64,000 bases of DNA from Microcaldota archaeon. GTDB lineage: Archaea; Micrarchaeota; Micrarchaeia; Micrarchaeales; Micrarchaeaceae. This document shows, one piece after another, positions 55,387 to 64,000 of the stretch (positions are counted from its first letter, which is position 1; every line of letters starts with the position of its first letter). The stretch spans positions 1-64,000 of the forward strand of contig JAKACK010000001.1 in the NCBI GenBank assembly GCA_021821445.1. Direction: 5' to 3'. The notes under the pieces are model-generated. The model was not told the DNA's origin. It searched no databases and saw nothing but the letters and a program-made list of their open reading frames with translations. The translations under genes were made by a program, and so were the position numbers.

Positions 55387-57285
55387 ATGAGTTTATCGCC
55401 ATATAAAAATATAAAAGATTCTATATCAGAGGTTTTATTAGAATTTGCAGATTCACTTAATTTAAAATTTGATAAAGGTTATATTGATTCTACTATAGAT
55501 TTATCTAAGAACTTTGGAGATTTATCATCAAATTTACTTATAAGATTATCTAAAACAAATGGTATAAATATTGAGGAAGTATCCGAGAAATTAATAGCTA
55601 TGTTTAAAGATTCTAAATATGTTGAGAGTATAAAAATTGATAATGGATTTATAAATATTTTTTTGAATAAAGCGGAAGTTTCCAAATTGGTTTTGAACAG
55701 TATATTCGGTCTTAAAGAGGATTATTTAAAATCAGATTTAGGTAAAGGTAAAAAGGTTATAGTTGAATCTCCAAGTGTAAATCCTGTACACCCTTGGCAT
55801 GTAGGTCAGGTAAGAAGTGCTTTGCTTGGAGATACTATTTCAAATATATTTGAAAATAATGGTTATAATGTTGAGAGAGAAGATTATATTGATGATTTGG
55901 GCCTTCAATCAGCTGAAGCTTTGTGGGGCTTGTTAAATAAGGATAAGCTACCTGCGGAGGATATAAACCCAAATGAAAAATATGATCATTATATAGGAAA
56001 AATCTATGTAGCTGTAAATTCTTACATGAAAGATAATGATATAACAGATGATTTAAAAGAACTATCCCAAAATATGGAAATTGATGGAAGTTATGAGTCA
56101 ATAATGCTAAGAAATTCAGTTGAGGGATATATAAATGCAGAATACCAGACTGCATTTAAATTGAATATATTCCACGATGTTTTAATATGGGAGAGTGATA
56201 TTGTAAAGGATAAATTGCTTCAAAAAGCAATTGATATATTATTAAAAAAGGGAATTGTTGAAAAATCGGATGATGAAAAATATAGAGGATGTATTGTAAT
56301 AAATTATGAAAAAATAAAGGATCTCCCACCACAGATGAAAGGATTAAGAGAACAAATAAAGGTGCTCATAAGGAGTAATGGAACTCCAGATTATCTAGCA
56401 AAGGATATTGCTTTCCATATGTGGAAATTTGGTATAATAAAAAATGATTTAAAATTTAAAGTTTTTATGGATAAAGAGCCAGACGGAAAAGTACTTTATA
56501 CAACTTCACCTAATGGAGAAATGATGGATTTTGGAAATGGGGTAATATCAATTAATACGATAGATGCAAGACAATCCTATGAACAATCTCTAGTAAAATT
56601 ATCTTTGCAATTGACAAGTGATAACAATTTATCAGATGGATTTAAGCATATTGCTTATGGGGTAGTCAATCTTGATAATATTAAATTAGCAGGTAGAAAA
56701 GGCACTTGGATAGGTTATACGGCAGATGATTTAATAGCTGAATCTGAAAATAGAGCTTTAAGTTTGATAAATAATAGATTTAATTTAACGGATGAAGAAA
56801 AAAAGTATGTTTCAGAGAATATAGCTTTAAGTGCAATAAGATATGAATTCTTAAAATTATCAAATGAAAAAGAATTAGTTTTTTCATGGGATAAAGCACT
56901 CAATTTTGAAGGTGATTCTGGACCTTACTGCGAGTACATGCATGCTAGAGCAGTCCATATAATAGAAAATGCGGGTAAACAAGTTAACAAGCAAAATGTA
57001 GATTTTTCATTACTAAATGGAAAATATGAATTTGAACTTATAAAATTACTCTCAATAGGAGTGGACCTTTTAGAAAAATCTTCTATTGAATTAAAAACAA
57101 ATATACTAACAAGTTATCTTTCAAACCTATCCACGCTATTTGGTAAATTTTACGAAACTTCCCCAGTATCAAAAGCAGAATCAGAAAAATTAAAGGATAC
57201 GCGCCTTATGTTGGTGATATCATTTGAATATGTATCTTCAAAATTGATGAAAATACTTGGCATTATACCTTTAAAAAAGATGTAA
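55387..57285 (+). CDS. argS: Arginyl-tRNA synthetase
   Basis: VESPSVNPVHPWHVGQVRSALLGDTISNIFENNGYNVEREDYIDDLGLQ; C-terminal DALR-like region. Confidence 0.96.
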   Translation: MSLSPYKNIKDSISEVLLEFADSLNLKFDKGYIDSTIDLSKNFGDLSSNLLIRLSKTNGINIEEVSEKLIAMFKDSKYVESIKIDNGFINIFLNKAEVSKLVLNSIFGLKEDYLKSDLGKGKKVIVESPSVNPVHPWHVGQVRSALLGDTISNIFENNGYNVEREDYIDDLGLQSAEALWGLLNKDKLPAEDINPNEKYDHYIGKIYVAVNSYMKDNDITDDLKELSQNMEIDGSYESIMLRNSVEGYINAEYQTAFKLNIFHDVLIWESDIVKDKLLQKAIDILLKKGIVEKSDDEKYRGCIVINYEKIKDLPPQMKGLREQIKVLIRSNGTPDYLAKDIAFHMWKFGIIKNDLKFKVFMDKEPDGKVLYTTSPNGEMMDFGNGVISINTIDARQSYEQSLVKLSLQLTSDNNLSDGFKHIAYGVVNLDNIKLAGRKGTWIGYTADDLIAESENRALSLINNRFNLTDEEKKYVSENIALSAIRYEFLKLSNEKELVFSWDKALNFEGDSGPYCEYMHARAVHIIENAGKQVNKQNVDFSLLNGKYEFELIKLLSIGVDLLEKSSIELKTNILTSYLSNLSTLFGKFYETSPVSKAESEKLKDTRLMLVISFEYVSSKLMKILGIIPLKKM

Positions 57286-57361
57286 TATAATCATGTAATT
57301 ACTAAAATTCAAAGAATTTATTAAATAGTTTATTATTAATGTATTAAATAATATGATATGT

Positions 57362-57451
57362 GGGCCCGTAGCTCAGTTTGGAAAGAGCGGCACCCTCCTA
57401 AGGTGAAGGTCACGGGTTCAAAATATTTATATGAAAATCCCGTCGGGCCCG
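57362..57451 (+). tRNA. tRNA-Arg (CCT) with 15-nt insertion in the T-loop (candidate intron)
   Basis: GGGCCCGTAGCTCAGTTTGGAAAGAGCGGCACCCTCCTAAGGTGAAGGTCACGGGTTCAAAATATTTATATGAAAATCCCGTCGGGCCCG; T-stem ACGGG/CCCGT closes a 22-nt loop. Confidence 0.9.
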
Positions 57452-57467
57452 TATAAGGTGGTATTTA

Positions 57468-58789
57468 TGTCGAAAAAGAAAAATTCAAATTTAAAGAAAA
57501 AAGTAGATAAAAAATCAGATTTGAAATCTAAAAGTAAAAACGTAAAGGTTAATGTAAAAAATAAACCTAAACCTATAAAAAGTAAGAAAATTGTTAAATC
57601 TAAAAAATTAGTTAAGAACGATGTTAAGATTGACAGTAAAATAAATAATAATATAAAGAATGTAAAAACTAAGACCAAAACAAACGAAGTAAATAAGATA
57701 AGTAATGATGTTAAAGTACCGAAAATTGACATTCAGGACAACAATAATAAATCGGATAATGGTAAAGAACCATTTTTCTTGATAAAACCTGTAATAAAAA
57801 ATAGAGGTTTGGATTATCTTCATATCTCACTTATAGCTTTGGTAATAATTCTGATTGCATTTATTGCTATATTATCCACATTCCACGTAGTAAAATCCGT
57901 TACATCTTATAAATCATGTCCATATGGTGTATCAAATTCTATATGTATACAACCAAAGTACAATTCTTCACAAGCATTATCTAGTGCTGAAACTTATATT
58001 GCAGGTTACTCAAATTTGAATTCATCTTTATCGTTACTTCCCTACTACATTGATATGAATAAATCTACTGTATCCTATTTGAATAATTCAAAGGAGTGGT
58101 TAGTTGTATTTCCTTATAACGATCCATTGTTAAATGAACAGTACAATATATCAATGTTGCTTTATGGATCAAATCTTTCACTTGTAGAACCATTTACTCA
58201 ATTTATAAGACCTGTATCCGTTACAAAGAATAAAGCAGTAGGTAATGGTGCGATAGATTTAGCAAGTCATACTTATTGCAATACAACAACCCCAATACCA
58301 ACATATTTTATAACAGATCCATATGCTTATGATTCATTAGGATTATTATCAAATGTAATCAATGATTCTAAAGCATTTAATAATAAAATAACTCCAAACT
58401 ATTATTTCATATTTACAGGGTATAGCCAAAGTTTATATTCTAACTATGGAGTCAATAAAACCCAATTAATTGGTAAATACTTAAGTTGCGCATCTACACA
58501 ACCAAATTTTGGAACTTATGTTCAAAATTTAAATAAAATATTTTCATATACACCTTTGAGTAATAAAACATTGGTAGAAGAAGCAATTAAATCTGGCCTG
58601 AATATGAGTGATATGTCATCATGTTTCTACAATATAACAAGTACAATGAATTATCAAGCGGAATTAGCAAAATACTATAATGTTACACAAACACCAGAAA
58701 TAATAGTAAATTGCAAATACGAAACAATACCTGAAAGATTCAATAGTACAGTAAATTATAGCTTATCAAAACTACCAGGTGCAAAATGA
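57468..58789 (+). CDS. Membrane-anchored DsbA/thioredoxin-fold-like protein with Lys-rich cytoplasmic N-terminus
   Basis: Lys-rich N-term, one TM, C-term QAELAKYYNVTQTPEIIVNCKYETIPE; start corrected from 57431 to ATG 57468. Confidence 0.55.
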
Positions 58790-58793
58790 TTAA

Positions 58794-59267
58794 ATGTATA
58801 TAATAGTTGGTGTTGATACAGGTAAAACCTCCGCTATAGCATGCTTGAATTTGAGCGGTAATTGTATTTATAAAGCGCACAAGAGAGATGCAGGGGCAGA
58901 GTGGATAATTAATTCAATAGAAAAAATAGGTACGCCTGTAATAATAGCTAATGATAAGCACAATGGAAAAAGTGATATAATAAGAAAGATTAATGCATCT
59001 TTTAATTCAACAATATTTTTGCCTAAAATTGACATACCTGTAAAAAGTAAGAAATTAGAAGCAAGAATAAACAAGATAAAAAACCCACACGAAAGAGACG
59101 CTTACACAGCTGCATTAAGGGCTTATAATAGCTATTCTAATAAGTTAAAACAAGCGGAACATTTAGCTAATGAAAATGGATATAAGAATGTAAACTTACT
59201 CAAAGCAAGAGTGATACAAAAATATTCAGTTAATGAAGTATTTGAAAATAAAAAAGTAAATAGATGA
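58794..59267 (+). CDS. RNase H-like fold protein (DUF460 N-terminal-like)
   Basis: IIVGVDTGKTSAIACLNLSGNCIY...GTPVIIANDKHNGKSDIIRKINASFNSTIFLPKIDIPVKSK. Confidence 0.7.
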   Translation: MYIIVGVDTGKTSAIACLNLSGNCIYKAHKRDAGAEWIINSIEKIGTPVIIANDKHNGKSDIIRKINASFNSTIFLPKIDIPVKSKKLEARINKIKNPHERDAYTAALRAYNSYSNKLKQAEHLANENGYKNVNLLKARVIQKYSVNEVFENKKVNR

Positions 59268-59271
59268 ATCA

Positions 59272-60444
59272 ATGGCAAAAAGTAAAAATTTGTATATCCT
59301 TTATTCTATACTAATTCTTGTTTCATTTACATTTGCAGTTAGATCTTCAAACAATGCATTCATGACAACTATACCACTTTTTGTTGAAAAATATTTTCAT
59401 TTTAATGAGACGGATGTTGGATTAATAGCAGGATTTTCTTCTTTAATAATGTTTTTAACAACTCTTTTTATAAATAGTAGATTGAATTCAAAATCCCGCA
59501 GATACTTATTTATTTTTTCTAATGTGCTGATAACAATTTCTTTGTTATTGATAATTTATTCTACAGTATTTTCTGTATGGCTTTATGTATTATTCATAAG
59601 CTTTTCAGCTGGAATAATAATGCCAAATATAATAACATCGGCAGGAGATTATTCTGATAGAAGGATAAGAGAAAGAATGATGGGTATATATACTTTGGCA
59701 TTGAGTGCAAGCTTAATAGTTGGACCTACGCTAGAGGGATTAGTACTTGATTATTTCCCACTAAAATATGGATTTCTTTTATTTGCACCTATAAGTGCTA
59801 TTGCGGTTATATTATCACCTTTTATGAAGTTTCCTGAATCGAAATCAGAGGAATCAAAAGATGTAAAAGTTTTCTCAAATCCGGGTTTTAAAGTTGCAAT
59901 CTTTTCTATATTAACCTATAATGTACCTTTTGCAATGATTATATATTTTAGCGGTATATTTGCAGAACAAACTTTTAAAATGCCATACTCGATTATAATG
60001 CTTCTTTTCTCATTGTTATTTACCGTATCCTTTATATCAAGAGGTATTCTTTCATACTTTGTACCTTCAAATCTTTGGAGGTATATAAAATTTTCAATGC
60101 TTATGACTGCTATAGGTGTATCTGTTATATTTCTTAGTAGAGACGTTTTATTTTATGTTATAGGTATAATGCTTCTTGGAATACCGCACGGACTCACTTA
60201 TCCTCTATCAATATCTTCAATAGGTAGATCATTTGATATAAACAAACGTAATAAAGCAAATAGCTATTTCTTCGCTATAATCATGCTGATAAATATAGTT
60301 GTACCTACTGCAGCTGGATTATTGATAGATCATATAGGATTTAGAAATGTTATGGTACTTATAGTACCAATTATAATAGTGCTATTCATTTTAGCTAGAA
60401 GAGAAATAAAATTTATAAAACTGAATAAATTATCTGAAAGATAA
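59272..60444 (+). CDS. MFS transporter
   Basis: ~12 TM, GLIAGFSSLIMFLTTLFINSRLNSKSRRYLFIFSNVL. Confidence 0.9.
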   Translation: MAKSKNLYILYSILILVSFTFAVRSSNNAFMTTIPLFVEKYFHFNETDVGLIAGFSSLIMFLTTLFINSRLNSKSRRYLFIFSNVLITISLLLIIYSTVFSVWLYVLFISFSAGIIMPNIITSAGDYSDRRIRERMMGIYTLALSASLIVGPTLEGLVLDYFPLKYGFLLFAPISAIAVILSPFMKFPESKSEESKDVKVFSNPGFKVAIFSILTYNVPFAMIIYFSGIFAEQTFKMPYSIIMLLFSLLFTVSFISRGILSYFVPSNLWRYIKFSMLMTAIGVSVIFLSRDVLFYVIGIMLLGIPHGLTYPLSISSIGRSFDINKRNKANSYFFAIIMLINIVVPTAAGLLIDHIGFRNVMVLIVPIIIVLFILARREIKFIKLNKLSER

Positions 60445-60467
60445 ACTACTTTTATCTTTCACTTTTT
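60436..60467 (+). terminator. Hairpin GAAAGATAAA-ctact-TTTATCTTTC then T-rich
   Basis: 10-bp perfect stem containing the MFS stop codon. Confidence 0.75.
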
Positions 60468-60666
60468 ATTATCATAATAAGAGTTGACAAAATTTTGGAA
60501 AATAAAAGATATCAATTTAATAATTTTCATTTTTAATTAGAATTATTTTAAGTATTATTTTAATATTAAATTTTAATAAAATAAAAAACAAGAATAACCT
60601 GTGTATTATTTCATTAATTTAATACCAAGTTTATAAATTCTTAGGTTTAAGATCGCAAGGCCTAAA

Positions 60667-60879
60667 TTAAAAAATTATCTTCTTTACGGACTTTTTTTTA
60701 TGATCTCCTATAGAAGTCATGACAGCCTGAAGCCATACAGTTTGAATAAGAGTGATCGCTTTTTCATTTGCCTCTTTTTTAGGATATTTTGAATACCTAT
60801 CTTTCAATGACTTTTTATAATTCTCACAGATTTTTTCTCTATCTTTTAGATTTGGAATAATTTTTCTTTTTTGATAATA
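60667..60879 (-). other. Open frame lacking ATG, continuation of the 60839-61270 ORF in another frame
   Basis: IIPNLKDREKICENYKKSLKDRYSKYPKKEANEKAITLIQTVWLQAVMTSIGDHKKKSVKKIIF*. Confidence 0.4.
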
Positions 60880-61270
60880 TCACAGCAGTTGCAATTGCCG
60901 ATGCAAGTAAAATAGCAGTCCTTAAATTATCTTCATTATTTTTATTGCCAATAACATAGTTTAAAGCTTGATTCAGTTTATTTATTATATTAATTACTTT
61001 TTCTGATTCTTTATCTGTGTTTTTGCTTTTAAAATCTATTTTATTAGCAAGCTTTGGAATGTCTTTTTCTGATAAGTGGTGTGTTATTCCATTTTTTGTG
61101 GAGTTTATATAGAGAATAATCTCATTAAATGATTTGTCATTTTTAAATTCAGATGCTATTTCTTTAGGATTTTTAGACCCCAAATATGAAATAGCATTTT
61201 GCCCTTTAATAGACCAATCTTTTTCTTTTTTTGTGAAATATTCATATAGGAGATAATCACTATTTAACAT
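60839..61270 (-). CDS. Hypothetical protein
   Basis: ORF with natural composition; possible frameshift near its 3' end. Confidence 0.5.
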   Translation of the reverse strand: MLNSDYLLYEYFTKKEKDWSIKGQNAISYLGSKNPKEIASEFKNDKSFNEIILYINSTKNGITHHLSEKDIPKLANKIDFKSKNTDKESEKVINIINKLNQALNYVIGNKNNEDNLRTAILLASAIATAVILSKKKNYSKSKR

Positions 61271-61505
61271 ATTAATTTACCTACACATATTAACTTTTTT
61301 TAATATTAATATTTAGATATTTCTATGATTATTGTACTTATTAGGACATTATAAAATTTATATTTTATTTACCCGTAACAGGATACAATTGCGTAATTCA
61401 ATAAATACCTTGCCTGAACTTGTAATAATGTGTGAAATGCAATAATTGCATTATTTTAATACTCTCTTTATTTTTGTTTATAGGTAGATTTAAAAAAAAT
61501 AGTAA

Positions 61506-61580
61506 TGCTCCCACCGAGATTTGAACTCGAGTTTCAGCCTTGAGAGGGCTGTGTCCTTGACCGGGCTAGACGATAGGAGC
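61506..61580 (-). tRNA. tRNA-Glu (CTC)
   Basis: GCTCCTATCGTCTAGCCCGGTCAAGGACACAGCCCTCTCAAGGCTGAAACTCGAGTTCAAATCTCGGTGGGAGCA. Confidence 0.93.
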
Positions 61581-61845
61581 AAATAAACTTATTATTCACT
61601 TAAATTTTTTTTGTGAATATTATTAATTCCTTTTTCTTGTTTTAGTTATTTTTTATAATTAATGATAATTTTATTTCTCTTTTATTTGGGGTTTATTGAT
61701 ATTTATTTAAAATTATAAATTTATAATTTATATACGTTTTGTTTTTTATTTCAATTTTACTAATGACTCCCTTAACTTTATGATAGGGCCTATCTACAAA
61801 ATAATTAGTTATTTAAAAATGCGCTAGTCTGATTTAATAATTAAT

Positions 61846-62502
61846 TTATTTTTTATCTTTATTTAGGTTCTTTATCCTTTGATTTGATCTTTTCATGTAG
61901 TCATAAAATAGCTTATAAATTAAGAAAAGAACCATAGCTAGAATACCAATTGACGCCATTAACAGTACTAAATTTCCTGTAGGTAAAGCGTACATACCAA
62001 AAAGTATAAGGAGAATATCATAAATTAAACTTCCTGTCATAGAGTAGAATAAAAATCTCTTTTTACTTATTTGAGCAAATCCTGCTGGAAAACTTACTAA
62101 TCCTCTTACTACAGGTATCATTCTTGAAAAGAACATTGCTATATTTCCATTTTTAGAAAACCATATATCAAAATCATCTAATGACTCTTTTTTAATATGA
62201 AAAACTTGAAGATTTTTATAAATAAAATCTTTTCCTAAATAATACCCTATATAATAATCAATAAAAATACCTATTAAATTTCCAAATAAAGCTGCAATTA
62301 ATGCAATATAAAAATCTAATATACCCTTAGATACAAGTAATCCTGTAAATGGGAGTATTACCTCACTAGGTATTGGTAGGGATGCACTTTCAAGTGTCAT
62401 CAATATTATAATTGACAGATACCCATAATGATATATAAAATCTTTAAATACCAATACAGTATTGTTTAAATTTATTATCAAATAATAGATTAACGTTAAC
62501 AT
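61846..62502 (-). CDS. DedA family membrane protein
   Basis: LPIPSEVILPFTGLLVSKG, FFSRMIPVVRGLVSFPAGFAQISKKRFLFYSMTGS. Confidence 0.94.
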   Translation of the reverse strand: MLTLIYYLIINLNNTVLVFKDFIYHYGYLSIIILMTLESASLPIPSEVILPFTGLLVSKGILDFYIALIAALFGNLIGIFIDYYIGYYLGKDFIYKNLQVFHIKKESLDDFDIWFSKNGNIAMFFSRMIPVVRGLVSFPAGFAQISKKRFLFYSMTGSLIYDILLILFGMYALPTGNLVLLMASIGILAMVLFLIYKLFYDYMKRSNQRIKNLNKDKK

Positions 62503-62641
62503 TTATGTATACTTTTTATGTGTATAAATAAAAATGTATACTAAAAGATACTTGTAAACTATTATATTATGGGAAATGAATTTGATTAATAAGAATAGAA
62601 GTAACAATAGTTACATTATAAAAATATATGTAGGTATAAAA

Positions 62642-63691
62642 ATGAAGATATTGAAATATTATAGGGATGAATCAAAATTTTCAATTATGGTTGAGACCTT
62701 TGAAGATTTATGGACTCTTGAAAGAATTATTTTTAAAGGAGATTTAGTCAAGACAAAGAGCCTTCGTAGGTATAAACCCAACGAAACAGATGTTGGAGAG
62801 TTAAAAGATGTGATAATTGAGGTTAATGTTGAAAAAACAGAACTGGATAAGAATGCTTCAAGACTTAGAGTTCTTGGAAAAATTGTTTATGGAAAACCGA
62901 TGGACTATATATCATTGAATAGCCATCATACATTAAATATAGCACCTGGAGATAAATTAGAAATAACGAAATCTGAATGGGATCAATATATAATTGATTT
63001 GCTTGAACGCTCAGTAAAAGAATCAAGAAGACCAAAATTGGGTATTGTTTTGGTTGATGATGAAAAAGCTATATCTGCGAAAATACTTGGTTATGGTATT
63101 GAATTTGGAAATGAAATTTATAACAACCTTAGCAAAAATCTTAGTTCTAAGGAGTATGACGAATATCAGACTAAATTCTTCAACAAAATTATAGATTTAA
63201 TCAACAATATGGGAGTGAATAAAGTAGTGCTTGGAGGACCTGGATTTACAAAAGATAATATAAAAGCTTATATAGATAATTCAGTTGATAAAAAAGTAAA
63301 TAATGTTGAGATAATATTGAAAAATGTCAGCAACACAGAAAAATCAGGAGTTTATGAACTTATAAAGAATGATGAAATTAAAAAGTTAATGGAGGATGAA
63401 CTTATAAGATCAGAGTTCTCTTTAATGGAAGAATTTCTTAAAGGGCTTACAAGTGGATCATCAAAATATAAAATAGAAAATGTAAATGAGGCAATCGATA
63501 ATTATGAAGCTGATACTATATTGGTTAATGATGATTTGATAGATGAATTAGATATAAAGAATTTGCTTAATAAAGCAGAACAATATAGAATTAATATAAA
63601 AATATTCAATTCTTTAGATGAAGCGGGACAACAATTAAAAGCATTCGGTGGAATTGCATCTATATTTGTTTTAAACAAAAATAATACTTAA
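62642..63691 (+). CDS. pelA: Pelota (aPelota) ribosome rescue factor
   Basis: MKILKYYRDESKFSIMVETFEDLWTLERIIFKGDLVKTKSLRRYKP...GPGFTKDNI...SGVYELIK; start corrected to ATG 62642. Confidence 0.95.
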   Translation: MKILKYYRDESKFSIMVETFEDLWTLERIIFKGDLVKTKSLRRYKPNETDVGELKDVIIEVNVEKTELDKNASRLRVLGKIVYGKPMDYISLNSHHTLNIAPGDKLEITKSEWDQYIIDLLERSVKESRRPKLGIVLVDDEKAISAKILGYGIEFGNEIYNNLSKNLSSKEYDEYQTKFFNKIIDLINNMGVNKVVLGGPGFTKDNIKAYIDNSVDKKVNNVEIILKNVSNTEKSGVYELIKNDEIKKLMEDELIRSEFSLMEEFLKGLTSGSSKYKIENVNEAIDNYEADTILVNDDLIDELDIKNLLNKAEQYRINIKIFNSLDEAGQQLKAFGGIASIFVLNKNNT

Positions 63692-63726
63692 TAGTTAATT
63701 TATAACCTTTTATTAGAAGTTTTAAA

Positions 63727-63921
63727 TTAATCTTTTATACTTACAGCATATACGCCATTAGTTTTTATATTTTCTTTTTTTGCAATTTTTGATTTGTCGA
63801 CATTAATTATTATTACATAGCCACTCCAATTTGAAGTTAAATCTTCGGAACCACATATAGGACATCTATTCCCGTGACTTATTATAAATTTACAATTTTT
63901 GCATGCTAATTCTTCTGCCAT
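63727..63921 (-). CDS. spt4: Transcription elongation factor Spt4 (RpoE2)
   Basis: ACKNCKFIISHGNRCPICGSEDLTSNWSGYVIIINVDKSKIAKK. Confidence 0.95.
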   Translation of the reverse strand: MAEELACKNCKFIISHGNRCPICGSEDLTSNWSGYVIIINVDKSKIAKKENIKTNGVYAVSIKD

Positions 63922-63932
63922 ATATTTTCACC

Positions 63933-64000
63933 TCATTTTGAATTTTTCTTTGCATTTTTCGCTGATTGCTGTCCCTTGCCCTCTTTTGGTTTTGAATTTT
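63933..64000 (-). CDS. C-terminal Lys-rich tail of upstream gene, plausibly RpoE1 (edge-truncated)
   Basis: ..NSKPKEGKGQQSAKNAKKNSK* immediately before spt4; rpoE1-spt4 adjacency is common in archaea. Confidence 0.4.
   Translation of the reverse strand, partial: NSKPKEGKGQQSAKNAKKNSK

Noticed and set aside
55780-55815. ArgRS HVGQ in place of HIGH
   Set aside because: Archaeal ArgRS are known to vary at the last position of this motif, so not reported as anomalous.
57431-57467. Upstream extension of the thioredoxin-like ORF
   Set aside because: It lies within the 3' part of tRNA-Arg; the proper start is ATG 57468 after GGTGG.
57427-57823. Minus-strand Phe/Leu-rich ORFs
   Set aside because: Antisense of the Lys-rich N-terminus of the 57468-58789 gene; low complexity.
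60640-60668. TTAGG...CCTAA weak hairpin
   Set aside because: Only 5 bp with a long loop; not convincing as a terminator.
61782-61794. GATAGG-G-CCTATC inverted repeat
   Set aside because: Short and isolated; could be chance in intergenic DNA, not enough to call an operator.
1-64000. CRISPR arrays, transposons/IS elements, rRNA genes
   Set aside because: No regularly spaced repeats, transposase motifs or rRNA-like sequence were found by inspection.

Overview
The window is AT-rich and very gene-dense. It encodes archaeal information-processing proteins: GlyRS, GluRS, ArgRS, Nop5, fibrillarin, Csl4, RpoL, Spt4, L1/L10/P1, L29, L40e, aIF1, aTrm56, Top6B, Pelota and Sec61beta. I read it as a chromosomal segment of a small-genome archaeon, probably of DPANN/ARMAN type (inference). 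There are five tRNAs: Asn-GTT, Lys-TTT, Leu-TAG, Arg-CCT and Glu-CTC. The Arg-CCT gene carries an apparent 15-nt insertion (intron) inside the T-loop. The most striking locus is a minus-strand run of about 16 genes at ~35937-52295. It resembles a type IV secretion / conjugation-like (Ced/Ted-like) machine: a VirB2/TrbC-like two-TM pilin candidate, six tandem divergent polytopic membrane proteins sharing a signature, two membrane proteins that look like detached VirB4 N-terminal domains, and a VirB4/TraC-like ATPase whose C-terminal ~70-aa module recurs as the next gene. Other notable items: a membrane-embedded tandem AAA+ (p97-like) ATPase; a response regulator with a degenerate GGDEF-like domain next to a PAS histidine kinase and a pilin-like gene; an archaeosortase-like protein; a partially decayed tandem duplication; phased 11-bp operator-like repeats; a 5' leader with mutually exclusive helices covering a start region; a candidate AUA start codon in L29; and hairpin terminators that contain stop codons. 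All calls come from reading the sequence; no database searches were run.
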